Shown piece after piece: positions 16,407 to 23,357 of a stretch of 36,108 nucleotides of DNA. The stretch is from the NCBI GenBank assembly GCA_019114065.1, contig DXGF01000141.1, positions 1-36,108 of the forward strand, read 5' to 3'. Under the pieces are notes generated by a model. It did no database searches. It had not been told where the DNA came from and saw only the letters and a program-made list of their open reading frames with translations. The position numbers were made by a program, and so were the translations under genes. Positions within the stretch are counted from its first letter, which is position 1; each line of letters starts with the position of its first letter. The DNA is from Candidatus Dorea gallistercoris (GTDB lineage Bacteria; Bacillota; Clostridia; Lachnospirales; Lachnospiraceae).

Positions 16407-16925
16407 CTACAACAGCAGGACTGCGACAAACATACCGCTCATAACGCCCAGGCAGTGGCACAGTCTCACCTTCGTCTTCATCTCTTCCCTGGCTTCCCCG
16501 ATGGTCCCCGCAAGCTGCTCCAGATACAGGTCTATGGTGCAAAGCTGGAGTTTCAGATCCGCGCACCCCAGCTGGCTTCCAAGGGCTTTCAGCCGTTCGA
16601 TCTCTTTGGACGGCAACCGGGAGTCTCCCAGAGAGTCCTCGATACTCTCCGCCCATATCCCGGCAAACGTTCCCTTCTGCCGTTTCCCCATCTCCCGGCC
16701 AAGTCCCAGAAGCCAGCTTCTGTATGGCTCTTCCTCCTGTCTTCCAATCGCTTCAAAGATCTCTCCCAGATGAGACCTGGCGTAGCGCATCTCCCCCTGC
16801 AGGGAACAGATCAGACGCTGGAGGCGCAGCAGCTGCGTGTACTGACCGCGGATATCTCCCGCCTTCGCCGCCCCCATCAGAGAGGTGGCCCCGATCACCA
16901 GGATCGCCCCCGCGATCTTCATCAT
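16407..16925 (-). CDS. spoIIIAB: Stage III sporulation protein AB
   Basis: A 172-residue protein with a hydrophobic N-terminus (about 4-20), a helical cytoplasmic central part (LLRLQRLICSLQGEMRYARS onward), the conserved segment ERLKALGSQLGCADLKLQL and a C-terminal membrane helix (about 155-172). Its fold is related to the GspF/PilC platform of type II secretion, and it probably couples the SpoIIIAA ATPase to the membrane complex. The ATGATG start overlaps the spoIIIAA stop (ATGA). Confidence 0.94.
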   Translation of the reverse strand: MMKIAGAILVIGATSLMGAAKAGDIRGQYTQLLRLQRLICSLQGEMRYARSHLGEIFEAIGRQEEEPYRSWLLGLGREMGKRQKGTFAGIWAESIEDSLGDSRLPSKEIERLKALGSQLGCADLKLQLCTIDLYLEQLAGTIGEAREEMKTKVRLCHCLGVMSGMFVAVLLL

Positions 16926-17863
16926 GACAGGCTCCTTTCGGAATAGAGAAGGCTGCCCCGGTCATCGTAGACTCCTTCCACCTGTCCCACATGTTCCTCT
17001 CGGCCCAGAACGATATAGCGCTCAAACCGCTTCTTCGCGATCATCTCCCCAAACAAAGGCTTTTTCTTCAGTTCCTCCATGGACTGACCGTGGACGGTCA
17101 CCAGCATCTTACAGCCACAGTGCATGGCATACTCAATAGCATGTACATCTTCCGCTGTGCCGATCTCGTCTGCGGCGATCACTTCCGGGCCCATGGAGCG
17201 GATCAGCATGATCATCCCCTCGGCCTTGGGGCAGGCATCCAGTACGTCTGTGCGCATTCCCAGATGGTTCTGTGCCACTCCCATGTAGCAGCCGCCGATC
17301 TCCGAGCGCTCATCCACCACTCCCACCGACATCCCCTTAAGATAGGGATTCCCGCCGGAGACCTGCCGGACAATATCACGCAGGAGCGTGGTCTTGCCGC
17401 AGCGGGGCGGGGATACGATCAGCGTGTGATACAGCCTTTTGTTGCCGGTGATATAAGGAAAGATTCTGTCCGCGCATCCCAGCACCTCGTGGGACATTCG
17501 GATATTGACAGAAGAGATGTATTTCAGATTCTTCACTCTCCCGTCCTCAATGATCGCCTGTCCTGTCATTCCGATTCTATGTCCTCCTTCGATCGTGATA
17601 AATCCCTGACGCATCTCCTGTTCATAGGCGTACAGGGAATAGTTGCTGACATATTCCAGCAGCTCCCGGATGTCCTCTTTTGTCACCTGGTAAGGTCTGC
17701 CCTGGCGCCGTCCAGGAATCAGTTCGCCTCCCCGGTAGATCAGCATGAGCGGCTGTCCCACCCGCAGCTTGATCTCCTGGAGGAAGGTATACTGCAGTTC
17801 CTCCTTCTGGATCAGGATGCGCACACTTCTTGGCAGTACATTTAAGATTCTCTTTTCCTGCAT
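16922..17863 (-). CDS. spoIIIAA: Stage III sporulation protein AA, ATPase
   Basis: A 313-residue secretion-type AAA+ ATPase that powers the mother-cell-to-forespore channel. Walker A is SPPRCGKTT (151-159), followed by LLRDIVRQVSGG; the SEIGGCYMGVAQ segment, Walker B (EVIAADEIGTAEDV) and LVTVHGQSMEEL near the arginine-finger region are present. I start at ATG 17861-17863, which has GAGGTGG 6-12 bases upstream. An in-frame ATG at 17908 would add 15 residues but lacks a good site and would lie upstream of the transcription start predicted from the candidate sigma-E promoter. First gene of the operon. Confidence 0.95.
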   Translation of the reverse strand: MQEKRILNVLPRSVRILIQKEELQYTFLQEIKLRVGQPLMLIYRGGELIPGRRQGRPYQVTKEDIRELLEYVSNYSLYAYEQEMRQGFITIEGGHRIGMTGQAIIEDGRVKNLKYISSVNIRMSHEVLGCADRIFPYITGNKRLYHTLIVSPPRCGKTTLLRDIVRQVSGGNPYLKGMSVGVVDERSEIGGCYMGVAQNHLGMRTDVLDACPKAEGMIMLIRSMGPEVIAADEIGTAEDVHAIEYAMHCGCKMLVTVHGQSMEELKKKPLFGEMIAKKRFERYIVLGREEHVGQVEGVYDDRGSLLYSERSLS

Positions 17864-17886
17864 CTTTGTCCACCTCTTTATACACA

Positions 17887-17914
17887 AATATATGTTGTGG
17901 GTTTTCATTTATTC
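17887..17914 (-). promoter_or_regulatory. Candidate sigma-E promoter of the spoIIIA operon
   Basis: On the minus strand GAATAAA (17908-17914), a 13-base spacer and CATATATT (17887-17894) resemble the Bacillus sigma-E pattern KMATATT-N13to15-CATACANT (about 5 of 7 and 7 of 8). In Bacillus spoIIIA is sigma-E dependent. The element interlocks with the plus-strand promoter at 17902-17930. Confidence 0.45.
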
Positions 17915-17930
17915 CTGAATATGTTACAAT
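17902..17930 (+). promoter_or_regulatory. Sigma-A-type promoter of the metallophosphoesterase gene
   Basis: TTTTCA (17902-17907), 17 bases and TACAAT (17925-17930) precede the ATG at 17965 by 34 bases. The -35 and part of the spacer share bases with the opposing candidate sigma-E element. Confidence 0.55.
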
Positions 17931-17964
17931 CCGGGTAATTGGTTTTTGTCTAAGGAGGTTCGTC

Positions 17965-19155
17965 ATGATCGCTGTTTTTCTGGCGCCTTTATACCTTTTA
18001 TTTAACGCTTATATCTTTCGCTGGCTGATCCGGTGGATGTCTTCCTGCACCCATCATTTTCAGAAACCCTGGTTACAGGGACTGGTACTGGCCGTCTACG
18101 GCTTCCTGGCTCTGTCCATCCTACTGGCCTTCTTCTGGCCGGCCCGATGGCTCAAATCCCTCTCCAACCTCTGGTTCGGAACGATCTGTTACATATTTCT
18201 GGTCGTGGTGGCCGCGGACATCATCCGCCTGATCTTAAAATACCTTGTGAAGATCCCTACAGAGACTCTTTCTTCCAGAAAGGTCTTTGTCCTGGTGGGA
18301 AGTGTCTGTATCCTGCTGATCCTTTCTCTGACCGCCTACGGATATATCCATGCCCGTCAGATCCAGACCACCTCCTATCAGGTGGATATCGACAAACCTT
18401 GTAAGGATCTGAAATCTCTGCGGATCGTGCTGGCCGCGGATCTGCACTTAGGTTACAATATGGGAGAAGCTCAGATAAAACAGATGGTGGAGAAGATCAA
18501 CGCCCAGAAAGCGGATCTGGTCGTCATTGCCGGGGATTTCTTTGACAATGATTTTGACGCGGTAAAAGACCCGGGAAAAATCGCCGGCATCCTCCGCAGG
18601 ATAGACAGCCGCTATGGAGTCTACGCCTGCTATGGCAACCACGATATCCAGGAAAAGATCCTGGCCGGTTTCACCTTCCCCTCCGACGAGAAAAAGGTCA
18701 GCGACCCGCGGATGGACGCCTTTCTTGAGGATTCCGGCATTCAGCTTCTGCAGGACGAATCTGTGCTGATCGATGATTCTTTCTATCTTATCGGGAGGGC
18801 TGACCGGGAGCGCCCGGGAAGGGGCATAGATAAGCGGATGACGCCAGAAGAACTGACAGAAGATATGGACAAAACAAAGCCCATCCTGGTCGTGGATCAT
18901 GAACCGGATGAGCTTTCAGAACTTGCGGCCGCAGGCGTGGATCTGGATCTGTCCGGCCACACTCACGACGGGCAGCTATTCCCCGCCAACCTGGTCGTCC
19001 GCTTCTTCTGGGAGAATTCTTACGGATACCTGGAAAAAGACGGGATGCACAATATTGTTACTTCCGGGGTAGGCATTTTCGGCCCCAATATGCGGGTGGG
19101 GACCAAAAGTGAGATCTGCGTGATCGACTGCCAATTGGGGCCGTGTACTTTTTAA
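17965..19155 (+). CDS. Membrane-anchored metallophosphoesterase (calcineurin-like, YkuE/YaeI type)
   Basis: A 396-residue protein and the only plus-strand gene. Residues 1-130 contain about four membrane helices (2-22, 37-57, 70-95, 107-127). The rest is a calcineurin-like phosphoesterase domain with all metal motifs: DLH (159-161), GD (190-191), GNHD (224-227), DHEP (311-314) and GHTH (331-334). Membrane-linked members of this family cleave lipid-linked or nucleotide phosphoesters; the substrate here is unknown. ATG 17965-17967 follows AAGGAGG by 8 bases. The C-terminus (QLGPCTF) is encoded by one arm of a 42-base palindrome that also supplies part of the stop codon, so the original end may have been replaced. 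A role in sporulation is not shown by divergence from spoIIIA alone. Confidence 0.9.
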   Translation: MIAVFLAPLYLLFNAYIFRWLIRWMSSCTHHFQKPWLQGLVLAVYGFLALSILLAFFWPARWLKSLSNLWFGTICYIFLVVVAADIIRLILKYLVKIPTETLSSRKVFVLVGSVCILLILSLTAYGYIHARQIQTTSYQVDIDKPCKDLKSLRIVLAADLHLGYNMGEAQIKQMVEKINAQKADLVVIAGDFFDNDFDAVKDPGKIAGILRRIDSRYGVYACYGNHDIQEKILAGFTFPSDEKKVSDPRMDAFLEDSGIQLLQDESVLIDDSFYLIGRADRERPGRGIDKRMTPEELTEDMDKTKPILVVDHEPDELSELAAAGVDLDLSGHTHDGQLFPANLVVRFFWENSYGYLEKDGMHNIVTSGVGIFGPNMRVGTKSEICVIDCQLGPCTF

Positions 19156-19174
19156 AAAGTACACGGCCCCAATT
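19133..19174. repeat. Perfect 42-base palindrome at the convergent gene ends
   Basis: Two perfect 21-base arms (19133-19153 and 19154-19174) meet with no spacer; the centre is TTTTTAAAAA and the arms begin AATTGGGGCCGTGTAC. The left arm codes for the last residues and stop of the phosphoesterase; the right arm is 19 bases from the ogt stop. In RNA from either strand it would form a very stable hairpin, but no T run follows on either strand, unlike a standard terminator. It may act as a bidirectional terminator or 3'-end stabiliser, or be a mobile palindromic repeat. Confidence 0.9.
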
Positions 19175-19193
19175 AAAAATACCCTGTCCCTTT

Positions 19194-19727
19194 TTATAAG
19201 GCTGTTCCCTTCTTCGGGATGAAAAAGGACGTCAGGTCGACTCCTTCCAGTTCCAGAAGCTTCACCTTTTTCTCAATGCCTCCCGCGTATCCGGTAAGAC
19301 TACCATTGGTTCCTGCCACCCGGTGGCAGGGCACGATGACAGAGACCGGATTGCGTCCCACGGCGCCGCCCGCGGCCTGGGCGGACATGTTCTTTGATCC
19401 TCTTTTTTCTGCTGCTTCTTTGGCGATCGCTCCATAAGTCATGGTCTGGCCGTATGGGATCTTTCGAAGGATTTTCCATACTTCCAGCTGGAACGGGGTC
19501 CCGCTCAAATGGAGAGGCACGGAAAACTCCGGCTCTCTTCCAGAAAAATACACATCCAGCCAACGTTTTGCCATCTCAAATACAGGAATTTCTTTATCCT
19601 CATGTTCCTTGCTAAGATGAGCCCCAAAATATTTCTGTCCTTCAAACCACAATCCGGTAAGCCCTATGTCATCTGCCGCCAGGAGAATGCCGCCCATGGG
19701 CGATTGATAATGACTGGTATACTGCAT
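19194..19727 (-). CDS. ogt: Methylated-DNA--[protein]-cysteine S-methyltransferase
   Basis: A 177-residue suicide repair protein that moves the methyl group from O6-methylguanine to its own cysteine. The active-site segment is VIVPCHRVAGTNGSLTGYAGG, here written as its core PCHRV and GYAGG; the FQLEVWKILRKIPYGQTMTY helix-turn-helix region precedes it. The N-terminal domain (about 1-85) is of the Ogt type, without the AdaA zinc domain. The start ATG at 19725-19727 lies 5 bases after the pnp stop and has no good binding site of its own, suggesting coupling to pnp translation. A longer frame into pnp is rejected because the family opens with a YTSHYQSPMGG-like strand. Confidence 0.93.
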   Translation of the reverse strand: MQYTSHYQSPMGGILLAADDIGLTGLWFEGQKYFGAHLSKEHEDKEIPVFEMAKRWLDVYFSGREPEFSVPLHLSGTPFQLEVWKILRKIPYGQTMTYGAIAKEAAEKRGSKNMSAQAAGGAVGRNPVSVIVPCHRVAGTNGSLTGYAGGIEKKVKLLELEGVDLTSFFIPKKGTAL

Positions 19728-19732
19728 ATCAC

Positions 19733-21820
19733 TTATTTCGCCACATCCTTCATGCTGAAGGAGAATCTTCCCATCTTGTCCTTTCCTAAGCATACGACTT
19801 TCACCACATCGCCCAGGGTCAGCACATCTTCCACATGGTTCACTCTCTCCTTGGCCAGCTTGGAGATGTGCACCATTCCCTCTTTGCCCGGAGCGAACTC
19901 CAGGAAGGCACCGAATTCCTTGATGCTGACTACCTTTCCTTCCAGGACTTGTCCCGCCTCAAAGTCGGTGACGATGATATGAATCAGCTTGCGGGCCTCT
20001 TCCATACTGTCCGCATCGGTTCCACAGATGGATACGGAGCCGTCGTCCTCGATATCGATCTTCACGCCGGTCTGCTCGATGATGGCGTTGATGGTCTTGC
20101 CTCTCTGTCCCACCACATCGCCGATCTTCTGGGGATCGATCTGCATCTGGATGATCTTCGGCGCGTAAGGTCCTACTTCCGGTCTCGGTTCTGCGATGGT
20201 CTTTGCCATCACTTCGTCCAGGATATACAGTCTGGCCTTCCTTGTAGCCGCGATCGCCTCCTCGATGATCGGTCTGGTCAGACCGTGGATCTTGATATCC
20301 ATCTGGATCGCGGTGATCCCCTCATGGGTTCCAGCCACCTTGAAGTCCATATCTCCAAAGAAATCTTCCAGTCCCTGGATATCGGTCAGCACCAGATAGT
20401 CATCGTCTGTCTCTCCCGTCACCAGTCCAGCTGAGATACCTGCCACCGCGGTCTTGATCGGAACCCCCGCCGCCATCAGTGACATGGAAGAAGCGCATAC
20501 ACTGGCCTGAGACGTAGAGCCGTTGGACTCGAAGGTCTCGGATACCGTACGGATCGCGTAAGGGAATTCTGTCTCATCCGGCAGTACCGGAAGCAGGGCC
20601 CGCTCTGCCAGCGCTCCGTGTCCGATCTCCCGCCGTCCCGGTCCTCTGGAGGGCCTGGTCTCTCCTACAGAGTAGGATGGGAAATTATAATGATGCATAT
20701 ATCTCTTGGAGGTCTCTGCCTCGTCCAGTCCGTCCAGTCTCTGGGCTTCCGCCAGAGGCGCCAGCGTGGTGATCGTACAGATCTGTGTCTGTCCCCGGGT
20801 AAACATAGCGGAGCCATGGACTCTCGGGATCAGATCTACTTCCGCCGCCAGAGGCCGGATCTGATCGATGGCTCTTCCATCGGGACGCTTGTGATCCTTC
20901 AAGATCATCTTGCGCACCGTCTTCTTCTGGTACTGATAAACCGCCTCTCCAAGCACTTCCAGCCAGTCTTCCTTCTCCGCGAAGGCTTCTTCCAGCTTCT
21001 CTGTGATCTGACGGATATTTTCCTCCCTTACCTGCTTTTCATCGGTAAACACGGCCTCTTCCATCTGAGCCGGAGGCACGATCTCTTTAATCGCCTCAAA
21101 CAGTTCTTCCGGAACCGCGCAGCTTTCATAAGAATGTTTGGGCTTGCCGCACTCCGCCACAATGGTCTCAATGAAAGCGATCACCTTCTGGTTCAGCTCA
21201 TGAGCCGCGAAGATGGCGTCGATCATCTGCTGTTCCGGCACTTCCTCCGCGCCAGCCTCAATCATGATCACCTTCTCTTTGGTAGAAGCAACCGTCAAAG
21301 ACAGCTTGGACACTTCTCTCTGGGCCGCCGTCGGATTGAACACGAATTCTCCGTCCACCAATCCTACCTGGGTAGAAGAGATCGGTCCGTCAAAAGGAAT
21401 ATCCGAGATGGTGGTGGCGATGGCCGCGCCCAGCATAGCGGTCAGCTCCGGTGAGCAGTCCTGATCTACAGACAGGACCAGATTTTCCAAGGTCACATCA
21501 TTGCGGTAATCCTTGGGGAACAACGGACGCATAGGACGGTCGATCACACGGCAGGTAAGGATTGCGTTCTCAGACGCCTTACCCTCTCTCTTGTTGAATC
21601 CTCCCGGGATCTTTCCTACCGCGTACAGACGCTCGTTATACTCCACACTGAGCGGGAAAAAGTCGATCCCTTCCCTTGGTTTCTCCGATGCGGTGGCTGT
21701 ACAGAGCACAGTCGTGTCTCCGTAGTGCATAAGCACCGCTCCATTTGCCTGCTTCGCCACCCGGTCCACATCGACACGCAGGGTCCTGCCGGCAAGTTCC
21801 ATTTCATACTTTTTGTACAT
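19733..21820 (-). CDS. pnp: Polyribonucleotide nucleotidyltransferase (PNPase)
   Basis: A 695-residue exoribonuclease that degrades RNA from the 3' end with phosphate and works in mRNA decay. Two RNase PH-like domains (about 1-230 and 310-540) are linked by a helical domain and followed by a KH domain (IGDVVGQRGKTINAIIEQTG) and an S1 domain (GKVVSIKEFGAFLEFAPG to the C-terminus). The second PH domain has the conserved MAAGVPIK and DIQGLEDFFGDMDFKVAGT core, here split at DIQGLEDFFGDMD. ATG 21818-21820 follows AAGGAG by 6 bases. It has its own promoter and a long leader hairpin downstream of the rpsO terminator; rpsO-pnp order is almost universal. Confidence 0.98.
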   Translation of the reverse strand: MYKKYEMELAGRTLRVDVDRVAKQANGAVLMHYGDTTVLCTATASEKPREGIDFFPLSVEYNERLYAVGKIPGGFNKREGKASENAILTCRVIDRPMRPLFPKDYRNDVTLENLVLSVDQDCSPELTAMLGAAIATTISDIPFDGPISSTQVGLVDGEFVFNPTAAQREVSKLSLTVASTKEKVIMIEAGAEEVPEQQMIDAIFAAHELNQKVIAFIETIVAECGKPKHSYESCAVPEELFEAIKEIVPPAQMEEAVFTDEKQVREENIRQITEKLEEAFAEKEDWLEVLGEAVYQYQKKTVRKMILKDHKRPDGRAIDQIRPLAAEVDLIPRVHGSAMFTRGQTQICTITTLAPLAEAQRLDGLDEAETSKRYMHHYNFPSYSVGETRPSRGPGRREIGHGALAERALLPVLPDETEFPYAIRTVSETFESNGSTSQASVCASSMSLMAAGVPIKTAVAGISAGLVTGETDDDYLVLTDIQGLEDFFGDMDFKVAGTHEGITAIQMDIKIHGLTRPIIEEAIAATRKARLYILDEVMAKTIAEPRPEVGPYAPKIIQMQIDPQKIGDVVGQRGKTINAIIEQTGVKIDIEDDGSVSICGTDADSMEEARKLIHIIVTDFEAGQVLEGKVVSIKEFGAFLEFAPGKEGMVHISKLAKERVNHVEDVLTLGDVVKVVCLGKDKMGRFSFSMKDVAK

Positions 21821-21853
21821 AGTGGTCTCCTTTATCATTTTTTCTTAAGGGAA

Positions 21854-21928
21854 GGGAGCGCCGAAACTACTGAAAAATACACTTTGGGTCTGGAAAATGT
21901 ACTTTTCAGTGGTCTCGGAGTCTCTCCC
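21854..21928 (-). promoter_or_regulatory. Long hairpin in the pnp leader (possible RNase III-type control element)
   Basis: In the minus-strand RNA, 21894-21918 pairs with 21861-21885 over 25 positions: 21 Watson-Crick pairs, three G-U pairs and one mismatch, with an 8-base loop (21886-21893). After a small internal loop, five more pairs extend it (21924-21928 with 21854-21858). The three imperfect pairs are G-U only in the pnp-sense RNA and would be A-C mismatches in antisense RNA. The base lies 33 bases upstream of the pnp ATG, inside the leader made from the promoter at 21946-21974. Confidence 0.8.
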
Positions 21929-21945
21929 TGCCCATAATCTTATTT

Positions 21946-21974
21946 ATTGTATCATATCTGCCGGGATAACGCAA
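21946..21974 (-). promoter_or_regulatory. Probable sigma-A promoter of pnp
   Basis: On the minus strand TTGCGT (21969-21974), 17 bases and TACAAT (21946-21951) lie between the rpsO terminator and the pnp leader hairpin. The predicted leader is about 120 bases. Confidence 0.5.
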
Positions 21975-22007
21975 TCAAAGACAATGATTTTCCATTTTCT
22001 GATCAAC

Positions 22008-22035
22008 AAAAAAGCATCCCCAAAGGGGATGCCTT
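22008..22035 (-). terminator. Intrinsic terminator after rpsO
   Basis: On the minus strand GCATCCCC and GGGGATGC (22025-22032, 22014-22021) form a perfect 8-pair stem with a 3-base loop, extended by A-T pairs and followed by six T (22008-22013). It starts about 10 bases after the rpsO stop. Confidence 0.9.
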
Positions 22036-22045
22036 TGATCAAAGA

Positions 22046-22312
22046 TTATTTTCTCAGTCCGAGTCTCTCGATCAGGGAACGATATCTCTCGATATCAACC
22101 TTTTTCAGGTACGCCAGAAGTCCTCTTCTCTGTCCTACCATCTTCAGAAGTCCTCTTCTGGAATGATGATCCTTCGGATTGTTCTTGAAGTGCTCGGTCA
22201 GATCGTTGATCCTGGCGGTCAGGATCGCGATCTGCACCTCTGGTGAACCTGTGTCTCCCTCGCTTCTTCCGTACTCAGCGATAATCTGTTCTTTCTGTTC
22301 TTTTGAGATCAT
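22046..22312 (-). CDS. rpsO: 30S ribosomal protein S15
   Basis: An 88-residue primary 16S rRNA-binding protein, the normal length. The conserved core [20 protein letters not shown] and [19 protein letters not shown], ending [12 protein letters not shown], is unmistakable. ATG 22310-22312 follows AAGGAGG by about 9 bases; the ATG six codons earlier precedes the binding site. It is transcribed from its own promoter with a structured leader and closed by a strong terminator, upstream of pnp. Confidence 0.99.
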   Translation of the reverse strand: MISKEQKEQIIAEYGRSEGDTGSPEVQIAILTARINDLTEHFKNNPKDHHSRRGLLKMVGQRRGLLAYLKKVDIERYRSLIERLGLRK

Positions 22313-22401
22313 GCTCGTCTCCTCCTTCATACAAACTCTTTGAAACGCCGGGCATTAAGTAATGGTCGGAGTTTCCGATTACCGAACACCGGCTTTGCCA
22401 C
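22313..22401 (-). promoter_or_regulatory. Structured rpsO leader (possible S15 autoregulation)
   Basis: Predicted transcription start near 22401. In the minus-strand RNA, 22389-22393 can pair with 22347-22351 (GCCGG/CCGGC) enclosing a 5-pair hairpin with a 3-base loop (22374-22378 with 22366-22370). S15 represses its own translation through leader RNAs in several bacteria, with structures that differ between phyla. I cannot assign this leader to a known class by eye. Confidence 0.45.
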
Positions 22402-22407
22402 TAGCAA

Positions 22408-22436
22408 AGTATAGCATACCCATTGGCCCGCTTCAA
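22408..22436 (-). promoter_or_regulatory. Sigma-A promoter of rpsO with extended -10
   Basis: On the minus strand TTGAAG (22431-22436), a 17-base spacer and TGC-TATACT (-10 at 22408-22413) lie just after the ribF stop. The TG extension and good boxes are typical of a strong ribosomal-protein promoter. Confidence 0.75.
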
Positions 22437-22446
22437 GTATTTTTTC

Positions 22447-23346
22447 TCAAAAACCCTGAAAATATGCTTTTCCGCTAGCGATATCCCGGTCAATGCAGGC
22501 TTTCATCTCCCCGATATCCCCAAACTTTTGTTCCGGTCTGCGAAACTCCAGAAGTTCGATCTGTACTTCTTTTCCATAGGCATCTTCCTCGTAGTCAAAA
22601 AGAAAACTCTCCGCAAGGACTCTCTCCTCCGCGGAGACCGTCGGCTTGACCCCCACATTGGTGATCCCCTCGTAGTCCCTGCCGTCCACCCGAATCCGGC
22701 TGAAATACACGCCTCTGGGCGGTATGATCTTCGCCGCAGGCCACGCCACGTTAAACGTAGGAAACCCGAGGGTCCGCCCCAATCTCCTGCCATGTTCCAC
22801 CACGCCTTCGATGCCGTAAGGATAACCCAGAAGCTTGTCCGCCAGGGCAATCTCCCCCGCTTCCATCAGCTCCTTGATATAGGTGCTGCTGATGATCCTG
22901 CCCTGGTAGCGTTCCTTCTCCAGGACGATAGCCTCATAGCCATATATCCCCTCGTACTTCTTCAGCATATCGGCGTCGCCGCCCTGTCCATATCCAAAAT
23001 GGAAATCCGTTCCAACCACCACATATCTGGCGTGGAACACACCGCAGATGATCTCCTTGATGAATTCTTCCCCGCTCATCTGCCGAAATTCCTCTGAGAA
23101 CGGACATTCCACCAGGTAATCCATAGAATCCTGAAGATGGGCCGCCCGCTCTTTTTTGGTCATAAGAATCCCGGTCCGCTTCATATCAAAGGCACAGACA
23201 GCCGCCCGGACTTTCTCTGTCTCTCTCAGCTGAGCCACTTTGCGGATCAAGGTCTGATGGCCCAGATGGAGCCCGTCAAACTTGCCGAATGTGACCGCTG
23301 ATCTTGCGATGTCTTTATAATGTTCAAGTCCTGCTAAGTATTCCAT
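22447..23346 (-). CDS. ribF: Bifunctional riboflavin kinase / FAD synthetase
   Basis: A 299-residue enzyme making FMN and then FAD. The N-terminal adenylyltransferase domain has TFGKFDGLHLGHQTLI (the HxGH motif) and YGQGGDADML; the C-terminal riboflavin kinase domain has GRTLGFPTFN, PPRGVY and GVKPTV. ATG 23344-23346 follows AGGGAAGG by 4 bases. It lies 11 bases after truB, the usual neighbour in Firmicutes. No FMN riboswitch is visible, and none would be expected at this internal position. Confidence 0.96.
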   Translation of the reverse strand: MEYLAGLEHYKDIARSAVTFGKFDGLHLGHQTLIRKVAQLRETEKVRAAVCAFDMKRTGILMTKKERAAHLQDSMDYLVECPFSEEFRQMSGEEFIKEIICGVFHARYVVVGTDFHFGYGQGGDADMLKKYEGIYGYEAIVLEKERYQGRIISSTYIKELMEAGEIALADKLLGYPYGIEGVVEHGRRLGRTLGFPTFNVAWPAAKIIPPRGVYFSRIRVDGRDYEGITNVGVKPTVSAEERVLAESFLFDYEEDAYGKEVQIELLEFRRPEQKFGDIGEMKACIDRDIASGKAYFQGF

Positions 23347-23357
23347 AATCCTTCCCT

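Noticed and set aside
17864-17908. Longer SpoIIIAA starting at ATG 17908
   Set aside because: Poor ribosome binding site and upstream of the transcription start expected from the candidate sigma-E element; the ATG at 17863 has a strong site.
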